Below, in pieces: positions 34,159 through 42,942 of a stretch of 64,000 bases of DNA (positions are counted from its first letter, which is position 1; every line of letters begins with the position of its first letter). Made by a program: the position numbers and the translations under genes. Source of the stretch: an uncultured Bacillaceae bacterium (GTDB lineage: Bacteria; Bacillota; Bacilli; Caldalkalibacillales; Caldalkalibacillaceae); contig CALBTX010000114.1 in assembly GCA_937967685.1 (NCBI GenBank), positions 5,785-69,784 of the forward strand, given 5' to 3'. The notes beneath the pieces are model-generated. The model saw only the letters and a list, made by a program, of their open reading frames with translations. It made no database searches and was not told where the DNA came from.

Positions 34159-35331
34159 TTAAAATTGTTTCGCCTCCTCCACATACTCCCGCAAATGACG
34201 AGCCATTTCCCGCACATCATCCTGCCCGAACTTTTCACAAAAGGCGTTGGCCACTTCCCAAGCGACAACCGCTTCGGCGACCACGCTGGCAGCGGGCACG
34301 GCACAGCTGTCCGAACGTTCAATGCTGGCCGCAAAAGGTTCTTTCGTATCGATGTCCACACTTTGCAGCGGTTTGTATAACGTCGGAATCGGCTTCATGA
34401 CGCCCCGAACAATGATGGGCATCCCGTTCGTCATGCCCCCTTCGAAACCGCCGAGACGATTCGTTTTGCGATAATAGCCCCGTTCAGCGGACCAGGCAAT
34501 TTCATCGTGCACCCGACTGCCCGGTCTTTTGGCCGCTTCAAAACCGATGCCGATTTCCACGCCCTTAAAAGCGTTAATGCTTAATACGGCCTGTCCGATA
34601 CGACCGTCCAGTTTACGATCCCAATGCACGTGACTGCCCAAACCGACAGGGACACCCTCAACAATCACTTCGACAATGCCGCCGACAGAATCGCCTTCAT
34701 TCTTCGCCTGATCAATTTCTTTCATCATGTCCCGGGCGGCCTGTTCGTCCAAACAGCGCACAGGGGATGCTTCTGAGATTTGTTGTATTTGCTGAATGGT
34801 TTTATTTTCCAGCACATCCGGATTCGCTGCAACAGAACCGATGCGGACCACATGACCAGCGACATGAATGCCGAAATGTTGAAGCAATTTTTTGGCCACG
34901 GCTCCGCAAGCGACACGTATAGCCGTCTCCCTGGCACTGGAGCGTTCCAATATGTTGCGCATATCCCTGTGCTTATATTTGAGGGCGCCGTTCAGATCGG
35001 CGTGTCCCGGACGCGGCCTGGAGACCCTGCGCTTGCCGACGACGTCTTCCGCCAAAGGGTCCGCACTCATTAATTGCTGCCAATTGCGCCAATCTTTATT
35101 TTCTATCACTAAACCGATGGGAGCCCCGGTTGTTTTCCCGTCACGGACTCCAGCGGTAATCTGCACTTGATCTTTCTCAATTTGCATGCGGCGTCCCCGG
35201 CCGTATCCCTTTTGCCTTCTCTGCAATTCAACATTGATGTCTTCTTTCAATAAAGGAAGATGGGCCGGCACGCCCTCGAGTATGGCCATTAACTGAGGGC
35301 CATGTGACTCTCCCGAAGTTAAATATCTCAT
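34159..35331 (-). CDS. aroC: Chorismate synthase
   Basis: 390 residues from ATG 35331 ([11 protein letters not shown]); a TTG one codon earlier is also possible. Makes chorismate from EPSP with reduced FMN (named aroF in B. subtilis). Motifs [27 protein letters not shown], and SRVHDEI. First gene of the aromatic supraoperon; its ribosome-binding site is present twice in tandem. Confidence 0.97.
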   Translation of the reverse strand: MRYLTSGESHGPQLMAILEGVPAHLPLLKEDINVELQRRQKGYGRGRRMQIEKDQVQITAGVRDGKTTGAPIGLVIENKDWRNWQQLMSADPLAEDVVGKRRVSRPRPGHADLNGALKYKHRDMRNILERSSARETAIRVACGAVAKKLLQHFGIHVAGHVVRIGSVAANPDVLENKTIQQIQQISEASPVRCLDEQAARDMMKEIDQAKNEGDSVGGIVEVIVEGVPVGLGSHVHWDRKLDGRIGQAVLSINAFKGVEIGIGFEAAKRPGSRVHDEIAWSAERGYYRKTNRLGGFEGGMTNGMPIIVRGVMKPIPTLYKPLQSVDIDTKEPFAASIERSDSCAVPAASVVAEAVVAWEVANAFCEKFGQDDVREMARHLREYVEEAKQF

Positions 35332-35332
35332 C

Positions 35333-35360
35333 AAATAGACCTCCTGAAATAGACCTCCTG
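35333..35360 (-). repeat. Perfect tandem duplication of the aroC ribosome-binding site
   Basis: On the minus strand CAGGAGGTCTATTT occurs at 35347-35360 and again at 35333-35346. Only the copy nearest the ATG is at a normal distance. Confidence 0.92.
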
Positions 35361-35375
35361 CTTTAACCTTTCATC

Positions 35376-35404
35376 ATTATAGCCGAAAAGACTGAAAAAT
35401 GATA
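35376..35404 (-). promoter_or_regulatory. Putative promoter of aroC-aroB
   Basis: A perfect TATAAT (35376-35381) on the minus strand, 45 bases before aroC. The -35 region (ATCATT) is poor. Confidence 0.4.
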
Positions 35405-35414
35405 TGTTCACGGG

Positions 35415-36185
35415 TTATAATTTGCGGTAAAAAAAAGGCGCTTCCGGTTCCAAACCGAATGTTTCAGGATAAAAAATTTGCTCCGTACTGCCGACAAATA
35501 AGACCCCGCCGTTGCGCAACGATTGGGAAAAATGCTGAAAAAGTCGTCTCTTCGCTTCTTCTGTAAAATAGATGAGCACATTGCGGCATAAAATTAAATC
35601 AAGACCTTTTGGAAAGGGATCGGCCAACAAATTGTGCCGGTCAAACGTCACCCTCGACTTGATCTTCTCGGATAAGACATAACTTCCCGTTTCATGTTCA
35701 AAATAAGTGCGCAACAAGTGAGCGGGAACATGTTGAACGGCGCGTTGAACATATATGCCTTGTTTCGCTTTGTCGATGGCCGCCTGGTCGATATCCGTCG
35801 CTTGAACATGAATCTGTTCCAGCGGCATCAACCGGCTCAGTAACATGACCAAAGAATAAGGTTCTTCTCCGGTCGAACAGGCCGCACTCCAGATCTTCAA
35901 AGGCGAACGATGTTGCAACAAACGCGGTAAAATTTTTCTTTCCAACACCTGCCATCTTTCCGGGTTGCGAAAAAATTCGGAGACATTAATGGTCATCCGG
36001 TCCATAAATTCATTCAACAGTTCAGGATCTTTGATCAACGCATCGTAATACGCAGCGAAAGAAGCAAATCCCCTTTTTTGTCTTAAAGAAGTTAAACGTC
36101 TTTTCATCTGAGGTTGCTTGTATTGATTTAAGTCAATGCCTGTATGGCGTTTCACTCGCTGTTTAAATTGCTCGAAATCATCCAT
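35415..36185 (-). CDS. cheR: Chemotaxis glutamate methyltransferase
   Basis: 256 residues from ATG 36185 (M-D-D-F-E-Q-F); a GTG two codons earlier (36191), 9 bases behind GGGAGGG, is equally plausible. CheR methylates glutamates of chemoreceptors using SAM. N-terminal helical domain (HTGIDLNQYKQPQMKRRL), RMTINVSEFFRNPERW, SAM-binding IWSAACSTGEEPYSL, ATDID, and CRNVLIYF. Separated from ndk by a terminator, as part of the ndk-cheR-aroC order of B. subtilis. Confidence 0.95.
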   Translation of the reverse strand: MDDFEQFKQRVKRHTGIDLNQYKQPQMKRRLTSLRQKRGFASFAAYYDALIKDPELLNEFMDRMTINVSEFFRNPERWQVLERKILPRLLQHRSPLKIWSAACSTGEEPYSLVMLLSRLMPLEQIHVQATDIDQAAIDKAKQGIYVQRAVQHVPAHLLRTYFEHETGSYVLSEKIKSRVTFDRHNLLADPFPKGLDLILCRNVLIYFTEEAKRRLFQHFSQSLRNGGVLFVGSTEQIFYPETFGLEPEAPFFYRKL

Positions 36186-36211
36186 CCCCACCGATGATGG
36201 CCCTCCCATTG

Positions 36212-36235
36212 AAAAAAGCCCTTAAGCAGGGCTTT
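36212..36235 (-). terminator. Intrinsic terminator after ndk
   Basis: Minus-strand AAGCCCT-GCTT-AAGGGCTT stem followed by T4-C. Its end overlaps the cheR upstream region, so cheR needs read-through or its own promoter. Confidence 0.85.
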
Positions 36236-36257
36236 CCATTCGTTTCATGATCAAACT

Positions 36258-36707
36258 TTATACCCACTTATTCATCTCTCGGGAATATGTAAGCAACTCA
36301 TCATCCTCAAAAAATAGCTTGATCTCCCTTTCCGCGCTCTCGGGAGAATCCGAGCCATGAATGACATTCATGCTCACCTGAACAGCATAATCCCCGCGGA
36401 TCGTCCCCGGTGCCGCTTCGGCTGGATTGGTCGCCCCCATCATTCCTCGGGCCGCCTTGATCACATTCTCGCCTTCCCACACCATGGCGAAAACCGGTCC
36501 GGAAGTAATAAAATCGACGAGTTCGCCAAAAAAAGGTTTATCCTTATGTTCACCATAATGCTCCTCGGCCAAGTCCCGGGAGATGTGCATCAGTTTGGCA
36601 CCAACCAATTGAAAACCTTTGTGCTCAAAGCGACTGATAATGCTGCCTATCAGATTGCGTTGAACGCCGTCAGGCTTGACCATGATAAATGTTTGTTCGA
36701 CTGCCAT
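36258..36707 (-). CDS. ndk: Nucleoside diphosphate kinase
   Basis: 149 residues from ATG 36707 (M-A-V-E-Q-T-F), GGAG 9 bases upstream. Phospho-His117 in [22 protein letters not shown] and [10 protein letters not shown] are typical. Balances NTP pools; lies after hepT, as in B. subtilis. Confidence 0.97.
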   Translation of the reverse strand: MAVEQTFIMVKPDGVQRNLIGSIISRFEHKGFQLVGAKLMHISRDLAEEHYGEHKDKPFFGELVDFITSGPVFAMVWEGENVIKAARGMMGATNPAEAAPGTIRGDYAVQVSMNVIHGSDSPESAEREIKLFFEDDELLTYSREMNKWV

Positions 36708-36824
36708 ATCTACCAACTCCTATCTCTGCCACATTTTTAAGCAATAGCGTCACAATTATGGCTAAGCAAAATCGCGGTAACTACGGGAGAATTGTACCAA
36801 ATATCATTATTGAAAGCAATTCAA

Positions 36825-37784
36825 TCAAAATGTGCGTTGTTCAATAAACCCGGCTATTTGAGAAAAAATATCCTTGCTATCGTGGTCGTGCAAATGATTC
36901 AGGGATTCACGCGCCTTATGCAGGTACTTTTGGGCGATTTCCTTCGCTCTATGGATTCCCCCGCTGTTCAGCACCAGATCAATAATATGTTTAATATCGG
37001 GATGGCCGCTATTAAACTCTTGGATAATGTGATTTTTTACTGACGCATTTTCCATAGAAAGCAAAACAGGCAGGGTAATATTTCCTTGTAATAAATCGTT
37101 GCCCGCTGGTTTACCTAACTGCTGCTCGGTTCCCGTCAAATCCAAAATATCGTCCGTGATCTGAAAGGCCATGCCCACATTGTAACCATAGCGGTATAAC
37201 GCCTGAACGATGTCTTCTTTCGCACCACAGGCCAAAGCCCCCAGCTGGCAGCTGATGGCCATTAAAAGTGCCGTCTTGCGTTTAATCCTTAACAAATACG
37301 TTTTTAGGGACTGGTTCCATTCATACAAACACTTGATTTGCTCGATTTCCCCGATGCACATATTGACAATCGCCTTGGAGAGAATTTGATGGATGCGCAC
37401 ATTTTCAAGTTTACTGATATAACCGACAGCTTGGGAGAGGATATAATTTCCCGTATACATCGCCACCCGGTTATCCCATTTAGATTTCACCGTTAACTGA
37501 CCGCGCCGAATATCGGCATCATCGACGACGTCGTCATGGACGAGAGAAGACATGTGCACCAATTCCAAAGCAACGGCGATATATTTTAAGCGATTGATGT
37601 CATAGTTGCCGCTTTTACCGCCCAGAAGCACAAAAATAGGCCGGATTCTTTTACCGCCCGCTTTTAGTAGGTGGGAAGAAGCTTCAGTCATCAATGGATC
37701 CGGGCTGTGCACTGATTTGTACAGTTCCCGCTCAATAAACTGCATGTCTGTTTTTAATTTTTTGTAGATGTTCAACAAATTCAT
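36825..37784 (-). CDS. hepT: Heptaprenyl diphosphate synthase component II
   Basis: 319-residue polyprenyl synthase catalytic subunit for the menaquinone-7 side chain. First aspartate-rich motif D-D-V-V-D-D (84-89), second D-D-I-L-D in FQITDDILDLTG, and GGKRIRP for the diphosphate. Needs the HepS partner encoded at 38555. ATGA overlap with menG. Confidence 0.95.
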   Translation of the reverse strand: MNLLNIYKKLKTDMQFIERELYKSVHSPDPLMTEASSHLLKAGGKRIRPIFVLLGGKSGNYDINRLKYIAVALELVHMSSLVHDDVVDDADIRRGQLTVKSKWDNRVAMYTGNYILSQAVGYISKLENVRIHQILSKAIVNMCIGEIEQIKCLYEWNQSLKTYLLRIKRKTALLMAISCQLGALACGAKEDIVQALYRYGYNVGMAFQITDDILDLTGTEQQLGKPAGNDLLQGNITLPVLLSMENASVKNHIIQEFNSGHPDIKHIIDLVLNSGGIHRAKEIAQKYLHKARESLNHLHDHDSKDIFSQIAGFIEQRTF

Positions 37785-38518
37785 TGATGATTCTCCTGCT
37801 TCTCAGCGTATTGCGGCTTGTAGCCAATATGCAACGCTGCAATACCCCCGGTTAATAAGTGCGTTTCAACTCGCTCCAAACCGACTTCTTCAAAAATGCG
37901 GGCCAATGCTTTATGGTCAGGAAAATGCTTCAAGGATTCGGGAAGCCAGCTGTATTGATCATACCGATTGGCGAACAATTTGCCCAAAAACGGCAGCAAG
38001 TGATTGAAATAAAAGTAATACAACTGTTTGAAAACTGGAACGACAGGCTTGGACAATTCTAAGGAAACGACCATGCCGCCCGGTTTGACCACCCGTCTCA
38101 TTTCCGACAATACCTGTTTCACATCGGGGACATTCCTGAGTGCAAAACCGATCGTTGCATAATGAAACGAATGATCGGCATAAGGCAAAGCCATCGCGTT
38201 GCCTAATTTCAATTCAATGTGATTAAACCCGGCTTTTTCCATCTTTTGAGCGCCGATATCCAACATGTTTTGACTAAAATCTAAGCCGACGACTTGTCCT
38301 TCTTTGCCCACCGCTTCCGCCAAAGCGAGCGTCCAATCACCCGTTCCACAGCATACATCGATCGCTTTCTCGCCTTTAGCCACATTCATTTTTTTCATGC
38401 TGAATTTACGCCAGGCTCTATGCCGGCGAAAGCTGAGCACCGTATTCATCATGTCATATTTATCGGCGATCGTTTCAAATACGTGGTGCACATATTGTTC
38501 TTTTGATGACTTGTTCAT
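37781..38518 (-). CDS. menG: Demethylmenaquinone methyltransferase
   Basis: 245 residues, UbiE/MenG family: last step of menaquinone synthesis, SAM-dependent. YDMMNTVLSFRRHRAWR, DVCCGTGDWTLALAE (SAM loop), GLDFSQNMLD, FALRNVPD. It sits between the two subunits of heptaprenyl diphosphate synthase, so one operon makes and attaches the tail. Confidence 0.96.
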   Translation of the reverse strand: MNKSSKEQYVHHVFETIADKYDMMNTVLSFRRHRAWRKFSMKKMNVAKGEKAIDVCCGTGDWTLALAEAVGKEGQVVGLDFSQNMLDIGAQKMEKAGFNHIELKLGNAMALPYADHSFHYATIGFALRNVPDVKQVLSEMRRVVKPGGMVVSLELSKPVVPVFKQLYYFYFNHLLPFLGKLFANRYDQYSWLPESLKHFPDHKALARIFEEVGLERVETHLLTGGIAALHIGYKPQYAEKQENHQ

Positions 38519-38554
38519 CGTTTCTCCTCACCTTATGTCAGCCTGACCCCTTCT

Positions 38555-39265
38555 TTATGAGCCGATCAACATGTGTTCCTGTTGGGTTTTGTCCAACCAG
38601 AGACGAAATTCACTTTGAACATCTTTTTCAAATTGTTTTAATTGACGGTCCAGGTGCTGGATGATTTGTTCAAGAGAAACTTTCTCATCACGGTAGGCTC
38701 TATAAAATTTCGTCTTTAGAAACAGTCGGTAAACTTCATACCATTTGTCTTCTGCATCATGCCACGATAAAACCGCGTTTGGCAATTGACTTCTCGCCTC
38801 TATCAATCCGCTCACAAGATCTTTCTCTGATAAAGCATCTCTATGCTGGTGTAACTTCATTTTAAATTCATTCACCGATTTCAACACTTTGGCAAAGCCC
38901 TCAATTAAATGGTTCTGTTTCTTTTGCGCCAAATAATAATAATAATAACTGCTGAAAAAATCGCCGGACAACACGGTTAATTGACGGTTTTTGATCGCTT
39001 TTTCATCTTCAATTTTTTCCGTCCCGACGTTGTCCATACAATCAAGTCCGAGTTGAATCAACATTTGACACACACAATACATTTCCCGAATTTCCTGGGT
39101 AAAGCCTTTCGCTCTCAAAAATAAGTAAATGAAGTGCATTTGAAAAAAATCGATTTCCGGGTAAGCCACATATTGATTCGCATACGGATGAAAGGTGTTT
39201 TTCTTGACGACCTCGATCATCTGCAATAATTCATCCTGATATCTGGACTGGTATATAATCTCCAT
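38555..39265 (-). CDS. hepS: Heptaprenyl diphosphate synthase component I
   Basis: 236 residues from ATG 39265 (M-E-I-I-Y-Q-S), behind GGAGGAGCC. All-helical non-catalytic subunit of the HepPPSyn_1 family. It lacks aspartate-rich motifs and fixes product length together with HepT. Assigned by location next to menG-hepT and by general sequence character (YPEIDFFQMHFIYLFLRAKGF, LSGDFFSSYYYYYLAQ). Confidence 0.85.
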   Translation of the reverse strand: MEIIYQSRYQDELLQMIEVVKKNTFHPYANQYVAYPEIDFFQMHFIYLFLRAKGFTQEIREMYCVCQMLIQLGLDCMDNVGTEKIEDEKAIKNRQLTVLSGDFFSSYYYYYLAQKKQNHLIEGFAKVLKSVNEFKMKLHQHRDALSEKDLVSGLIEARSQLPNAVLSWHDAEDKWYEVYRLFLKTKFYRAYRDEKVSLEQIIQHLDRQLKQFEKDVQSEFRLWLDKTQQEHMLIGS

Positions 39266-39319
39266 GTTTGGCTCCTCCAACACACATGACTAGCAAAATG
39301 CCCATCGTTCATGCCTATC

Positions 39320-39325
39320 AGTATA
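39320..39325 (-). promoter_or_regulatory. Possible extended -10 promoter of hepS-menG-hepT
   Basis: Minus strand TGG-TATACT about 55 bases before the hepS start; no good -35 box. Confidence 0.35.
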
Positions 39326-39341
39326 CCACAAAACCGGTGCA

Positions 39342-39875
39342 TTATCTTCCGGATTGCCACCCTGTTCCGTAAATCATTTGCGTATACTTGGAGAGGAATT
39401 GTTTCGCGTTCATTTCTTGAAAAGCTTTTTCCATCTCCTTCATTTCTTCGATGCGGCGCTCACCCATGACAGCAAAAAGTAACACGAGGTCTGTTCCCTC
39501 ATCAGCAACAAAACGCAAATAGACATGATCGATGTTAGACGTTTTCATGAAAGATTCGTAGATGATTTGCGCGGCATCCTCGTAGATCGATTGGGGATCA
39601 TCGTCAGCATCAGACCATAAGTCGATAAACAAGTCACCGTTTGCCATATTCACCTTGCGGTAAGAATGATGAAGAGGTATCTGTTTCAGAAAAGAAACCA
39701 ATTTCTCTTTTTCTAAATGAACAGGTTTGTTTACTTGCATCACCGTTTTTCCAGCGGGAAATAGCATGGGGCCATTCTCCAAAAAGTCCGATTCAAACAA
39801 CGGAAGCATGGAAATGACCACTGCCAAACCAATGGATATAATCGACGCAGTCAGCAAACCTCTCAACATGTACAA
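39342..39875 (-). CDS. Unknown membrane-anchored protein between mtrB and hepS
   Basis: About 177 residues: one N-terminal membrane span (LLTASIISIGLAVVISMLPLF), then an extracytoplasmic domain with no recognised motif (DLFIDLWSDADDDPQSIYEDA, acidic). The start is chosen as TTG 39875, 8 bases behind GGAGG; ATG 39869 is 14 bases away. The start region is enclosed in an 11-base-pair hairpin. B. subtilis has no gene here. Function unknown. Confidence 0.7.
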   Translation of the reverse strand: MYMLRGLLTASIISIGLAVVISMLPLFESDFLENGPMLFPAGKTVMQVNKPVHLEKEKLVSFLKQIPLHHSYRKVNMANGDLFIDLWSDADDDPQSIYEDAAQIIYESFMKTSNIDHVYLRFVADEGTDLVLLFAVMGERRIEEMKEMEKAFQEMNAKQFLSKYTQMIYGTGWQSGR

Positions 39876-39896
39876 GGACGATCCCTCCTTGTACAT
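39868..39896 (-). promoter_or_regulatory. Perfect 11-bp inverted repeat enclosing a ribosome-binding site and start codon
   Basis: Minus strand ATGTACAAGGA (39886-39896), loop GGGATCG, TCCTTGTACAT (39868-39878). The GGAGG spans stem and loop, and the TTG start lies in the 3' arm, so the folded RNA should block translation. As DNA it could equally be a repressor site. Confidence 0.7.
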
Positions 39897-39929
39897 ATGT
39901 ATTCCAGATGCGCTCATATTTAGAAGAGA

Positions 39930-39956
39930 AAAAGAGAAAAAGCAGGAAATCCTGCT
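39930..39956 (-). terminator. Intrinsic terminator of folE-mtrB
   Basis: Minus strand AGCAGG-ATTT-CCTGCT followed by T4-CTC-T5, directly after the mtrB stop. Confidence 0.92.
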
Positions 39957-39961
39957 CTTTG

Positions 39962-40186
39962 TTAAGTTTCATCCCCAGATTCAATCTGACCATGCCGGGT
40001 GTATATCATCGCCTTCCCCCTGATTTTTATCGCTGACGTATGTTCCGTAAATTGAGCAATCATCACTTCGTGCTTGTCCAATTTTTCAGAATGATGGAAG
40101 CGGGTATCCTTACCACGGGTCAGACCGATCACGTTCACGCCGTCCTCTTTCGCCTTAATCACGACATAATCATTCAAATGTTCCAT
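39962..40186 (-). CDS. mtrB: trp RNA-binding attenuation protein (TRAP)
   Basis: 74 residues, close to the B. subtilis protein: [52 protein letters not shown]. Forms an 11-mer ring that binds tryptophan and wraps (G/U)AG triplets. The RNA-contact Lys and Arg residues (K-H-E-V, K-I-R-G) are retained. Its target is visible in the trp leader at 30727-30779. Paired with folE (mtrA), as in B. subtilis. Confidence 0.96.
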   Translation of the reverse strand: MEHLNDYVVIKAKEDGVNVIGLTRGKDTRFHHSEKLDKHEVMIAQFTEHTSAIKIRGKAMIYTRHGQIESGDET

Positions 40187-40199
40187 GTCACGTTCTCCC

Positions 40200-40766
40200 C
40201 TATCCTTTGATTAAACTGAAAACTTCGGCACGGGCAGCGGCGTCTTTCTCGAATAACCCCCTGACGGCCGAAGTGACGGTTTGAGCGCCGGGTTTCTTCA
40301 CACCACGCATGGACATACACATATGTTCAGCTTCAACAACGACGACGACTCCGTAGGGATTTAATTTCTGAACAATCGTTTCGGCTACCGTGGAAGTGAT
40401 GCGTTCCTGCAATTGCGGTCTGCGGGCTACAGCCTCGACAGCCCGGGCCAATTTACTCAAGCCGGTCACCCGTCCCCCTCTTGGGATGTAGCCAACGTGC
40501 GCCTTGCCGAAAAAGGGAACCAAATGATGTTCACACATGGAAAAGAAAGGGATATCTTTCACTAAAACTAATTCTTCATGATCTTCCCCAAAAACAACAT
40601 CAAAATATTGACCGGGATCTTGCTTCATCCCTTCAAAGACTTCAGCATACATCCGGGCCACTCTTTTTGGGGTATCAACCAGTCCGTCACGTGTAGGGTC
40701 TTCACCGATTGCTTCAAGTATCATTTGAACGGCTTCTTCGATTTTAGCCTGATCGATTTCGTACAT
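40200..40766 (-). CDS. folE: GTP cyclohydrolase I
   Basis: 188 residues from ATG 40766 (M-Y-E-I-D-Q-A), behind GGAG. First step of folate synthesis (mtrA in B. subtilis). Zinc ligands in [12 protein letters not shown] and in EHMCMSMRG; also TPKRVARMY and [17 protein letters not shown]. Cotranscribed with mtrB from a promoter just after the hbs terminator. Confidence 0.97.
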   Translation of the reverse strand: MYEIDQAKIEEAVQMILEAIGEDPTRDGLVDTPKRVARMYAEVFEGMKQDPGQYFDVVFGEDHEELVLVKDIPFFSMCEHHLVPFFGKAHVGYIPRGGRVTGLSKLARAVEAVARRPQLQERITSTVAETIVQKLNPYGVVVVVEAEHMCMSMRGVKKPGAQTVTSAVRGLFEKDAAARAEVFSLIKG

Positions 40767-40797
40767 ACACCTCAACTCCTTAAGCGATAACATTGAA

Positions 40798-40826
40798 AAT
40801 ATAGCATATTTGGGTAGATATAGCAA
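40798..40826 (-). promoter_or_regulatory. Sigma-A promoter of folE-mtrB
   Basis: Minus strand TTGCTA (40821-40826), 17-base spacer, TATATT (40798-40803), starting within the T-run of the hbs terminator. Confidence 0.65.
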
Positions 40827-40858
40827 AAAACAAGAGTCACCAGACGGCAACTCTTGTT
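40825..40858 (-). terminator. Intrinsic terminator of hbs
   Basis: Minus-strand arms AACAAGAGT and ACTCTTGTT with a 12-base loop, then T4-6. Confidence 0.93.
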
Positions 40859-40877
40859 CAAAGTGTATGTACGATGA

Positions 40878-41150
40878 CTATTTAACATTTTCTTTCAGTG
40901 CTTTACCAGGTTTAAATGCCGGGACTTTGCTGGCAGCGATTTGAATTTCTTTCCCCGTTTGCGGATTGCGTCCTTTTCTGGCAGCACGTTCACGCACTTC
41001 AAAATTTCCGAACCCGATAATTTGAACTTTATCACCGCGCTTCAAACTTTGGGAAATCGCTTCAAAAACAGCATCAACAGCTCTGCCGGCATCTTTCTTG
41101 GTCATTTCCGTCATTTCAGCCACTTGGTTAATCAATTCCGTTTTATTCAC
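40878..41150 (-). CDS. hbs: DNA-binding protein HU
   Basis: 90 residues from GTG 41150 (M-N-K-T-E-L-I-N), with AAGGGGG 8 bases upstream; a GTG three codons earlier is too close to that site. [21 protein letters not shown] is the DNA-wrapping arm region. Dimeric nucleoid protein, abundant in all Bacilli. Same place as in B. subtilis, between spoIVA and folE. Confidence 0.97.
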   Translation of the reverse strand: MNKTELINQVAEMTEMTKKDAGRAVDAVFEAISQSLKRGDKVQIIGFGNFEVRERAARKGRNPQTGKEIQIAASKVPAFKPGKALKENVK

Positions 41151-41229
41151 GTCAGTCACCCCCTTCCCATGTGAGTTCTTATTCTCTTCTTTACCGATTT
41201 AGATTGATTTTATACGCTTAAACACACAT

Positions 41230-41297
41230 TTTTATTTAATTTTCCTGTATTTAGTCAACTCCTCATTCATCCTAATATACTGCCTGTAAAAATGCAA
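41230..41297 (-). promoter_or_regulatory. Two putative hbs promoters
   Basis: Minus strand: TTGCAT (41292-41297)-17-TAGGAT, and TTGACT (41253-41258)-17-ATAAAA. hbs of B. subtilis also has two promoters. Confidence 0.4.
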
Positions 41298-41333
41298 GTC
41301 CATTTTGGCGTAAATTTGGATGCTGATAGAAAG

Positions 41334-41360
41334 AAAAAAGCCTCCAACGATAGGAAGCTT
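41334..41360 (-). terminator. Intrinsic terminator of spoIVA
   Basis: Minus-strand AAGCTTCC-TATCGTT-GGAGGCTT (one G-U pair), followed by T6. Confidence 0.9.
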
Positions 41361-41370
41361 GAAACATGAT

Positions 41371-42849
41371 TTATAATATAATCGCAATCAGCCCCCCTGA
41401 TCCTTCATTGATGATCCGTTCTAACGTATCTTTCAATTTATAGCGCGCATTTTCCGGCATCGTACTCAGTTTGGCCGTGATGCCTTCGCGAACAATCGAG
41501 TGTAAGGAACGGCCAAAGACGTCCGACTGCCAAATGGAAAGCGGATCCGATTCAAAGTCTTGCATCAAATAGCGAATCAATTCTTCACTCTGCTTTTCCG
41601 TGCCGATGATCGGCGCAAATTCGGATTCGACATCCACTTTGATCATATGGATGGAAGGAGCCACCGCTTTTAAACGCACGCCGAATCTGGAGCCTTGACG
41701 AATAATTTCGGGTTCATCCAACGTCATATCTTCCAAAGAAGGCGAGGCGATGCCATAGCCGGTTTGGCGGACCATTTTGATCGCTTCGGCCACTTGATCA
41801 TACTCTTTCTTAGCGGTGGCAAAATCTTGCATCAATTGTAAGAGGTGGTCTTTGCCGCGAATTTCCACCCCAACGACTTCTTTTAACACTTCATCATAAA
41901 GGTGATCAGGTGCGATTAAATCGATTTCGGCCACGCCTGTCCCCATATCCATACCGGCCAGCGAGGCGTTTTCAATGAAGTCATACTCGTGAAAATAACC
42001 AACGACGCGGTCCACATCCCGTAACCTGCGGATATCCTTGACCGTATTGCGCACCGCTTCTTCATAGTTTTGGCGCAGCCAGTGTTCCTCTTTGAGCACC
42101 ATCACCCAGCTGGGCAGGTTGACGTTCACTTCATGGACCGGGAATTCATATAAGACTTCGCGGAGCACGTTCGTCGCGTCACGATCGTCCATTTGTTCGA
42201 CGCTCATCGCCAGGCAAGGAATATCGTATTTTTCGGACAGCTCATGGCGCAATGCTTCCGTTTCGGGGCTGTAAGGTTGTGTTGAATTGATGAGCATAAT
42301 AAATGGTTTGCCCACTTCCTTTAATTCCTGGACAACTCTTTCTTCAGCATCCACATAATCTTCTCTCGGAATTTCAGCGATCGTTCCGTCCGTGGTCACT
42401 ACGACTCCTATGGTCGAATGTTCTTGAATGACCTTGCGTGTCCCGTATTCTGCCGCCTCTTGAAATGGAATCGGCTCTTCATACCACGGCGTATTGATCA
42501 TCCGCGGGCCGTTTTCATCTTCGTATCCCTTCGCTCCCGGTACCACATAGCCGACGCAATCAATTAAACGGACGTTAATGTCCAATCCTTCATCCACATG
42601 CACTTCAACCGCTTGATTGGGCACAAATTTTGGTTCGGTCGTCATGATCGTACGGCCTGCGGCACTTTGCGGCATTTCATCCTGGGCCCTGATACGGTCG
42701 GAATCCGAGGTAATATTCGGTATTACCGCTTGTTCCATAAACCGTTTAATAAACGTGGATTTACCGGTCCGAACGGCACCGACAACCCCGATGTAAATGT
42801 CGCCTCCGGTTCGTTCGGCAATATCTTTAAAAATATCCACCTTTTCCAC
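41371..42849 (-). CDS. spoIVA: Stage IV sporulation protein A (spore coat morphogenetic ATPase)
   Basis: 492 residues. An ATPase that polymerises around the forespore to form the coat basement layer. Walker A G-A-V-R-T-G-K-S-T near residue 24 and switch-like DCVGYVVPGAKGYEDENGP are present, as is the conserved C-terminus (GLIAIIL). The start is GTG 42849, behind GGAGGGG. A sigma-E-like promoter lies about 65 bases upstream, consistent with mother-cell expression. Confidence 0.97.
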   Translation of the reverse strand: MEKVDIFKDIAERTGGDIYIGVVGAVRTGKSTFIKRFMEQAVIPNITSDSDRIRAQDEMPQSAAGRTIMTTEPKFVPNQAVEVHVDEGLDINVRLIDCVGYVVPGAKGYEDENGPRMINTPWYEEPIPFQEAAEYGTRKVIQEHSTIGVVVTTDGTIAEIPREDYVDAEERVVQELKEVGKPFIMLINSTQPYSPETEALRHELSEKYDIPCLAMSVEQMDDRDATNVLREVLYEFPVHEVNVNLPSWVMVLKEEHWLRQNYEEAVRNTVKDIRRLRDVDRVVGYFHEYDFIENASLAGMDMGTGVAEIDLIAPDHLYDEVLKEVVGVEIRGKDHLLQLMQDFATAKKEYDQVAEAIKMVRQTGYGIASPSLEDMTLDEPEIIRQGSRFGVRLKAVAPSIHMIKVDVESEFAPIIGTEKQSEELIRYLMQDFESDPLSIWQSDVFGRSLHSIVREGITAKLSTMPENARYKLKDTLERIINEGSGGLIAIIL

Positions 42850-42883
42850 ACGATCCCCTCCTGAGTAGTGGTTACAAGGCCTG

Positions 42884-42926
42884 AAAAAGACAAGACCTCC
42901 TTTATCTCTAAGATATGTGGAGGTCT
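42884..42926 (-). terminator. Intrinsic terminator after yphF
   Basis: Minus strand AGACCTCC (42919-42926) pairs with GGAGGTCT (42893-42900) and is followed by TGTCT5. The spoIVA promoter overlaps the first arm. Confidence 0.75.
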
Positions 42927-42939
42927 GGCGTAAATATGC
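42910..42939 (-). promoter_or_regulatory. Sigma-E-like promoter of spoIVA
   Basis: Minus strand GCATATTT (42932-42939), 14-base spacer, CATATCTT (42910-42917), a good match to GHATATT...CATACAHT. Confidence 0.65.
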
Positions 42940-42942
42940 TAA

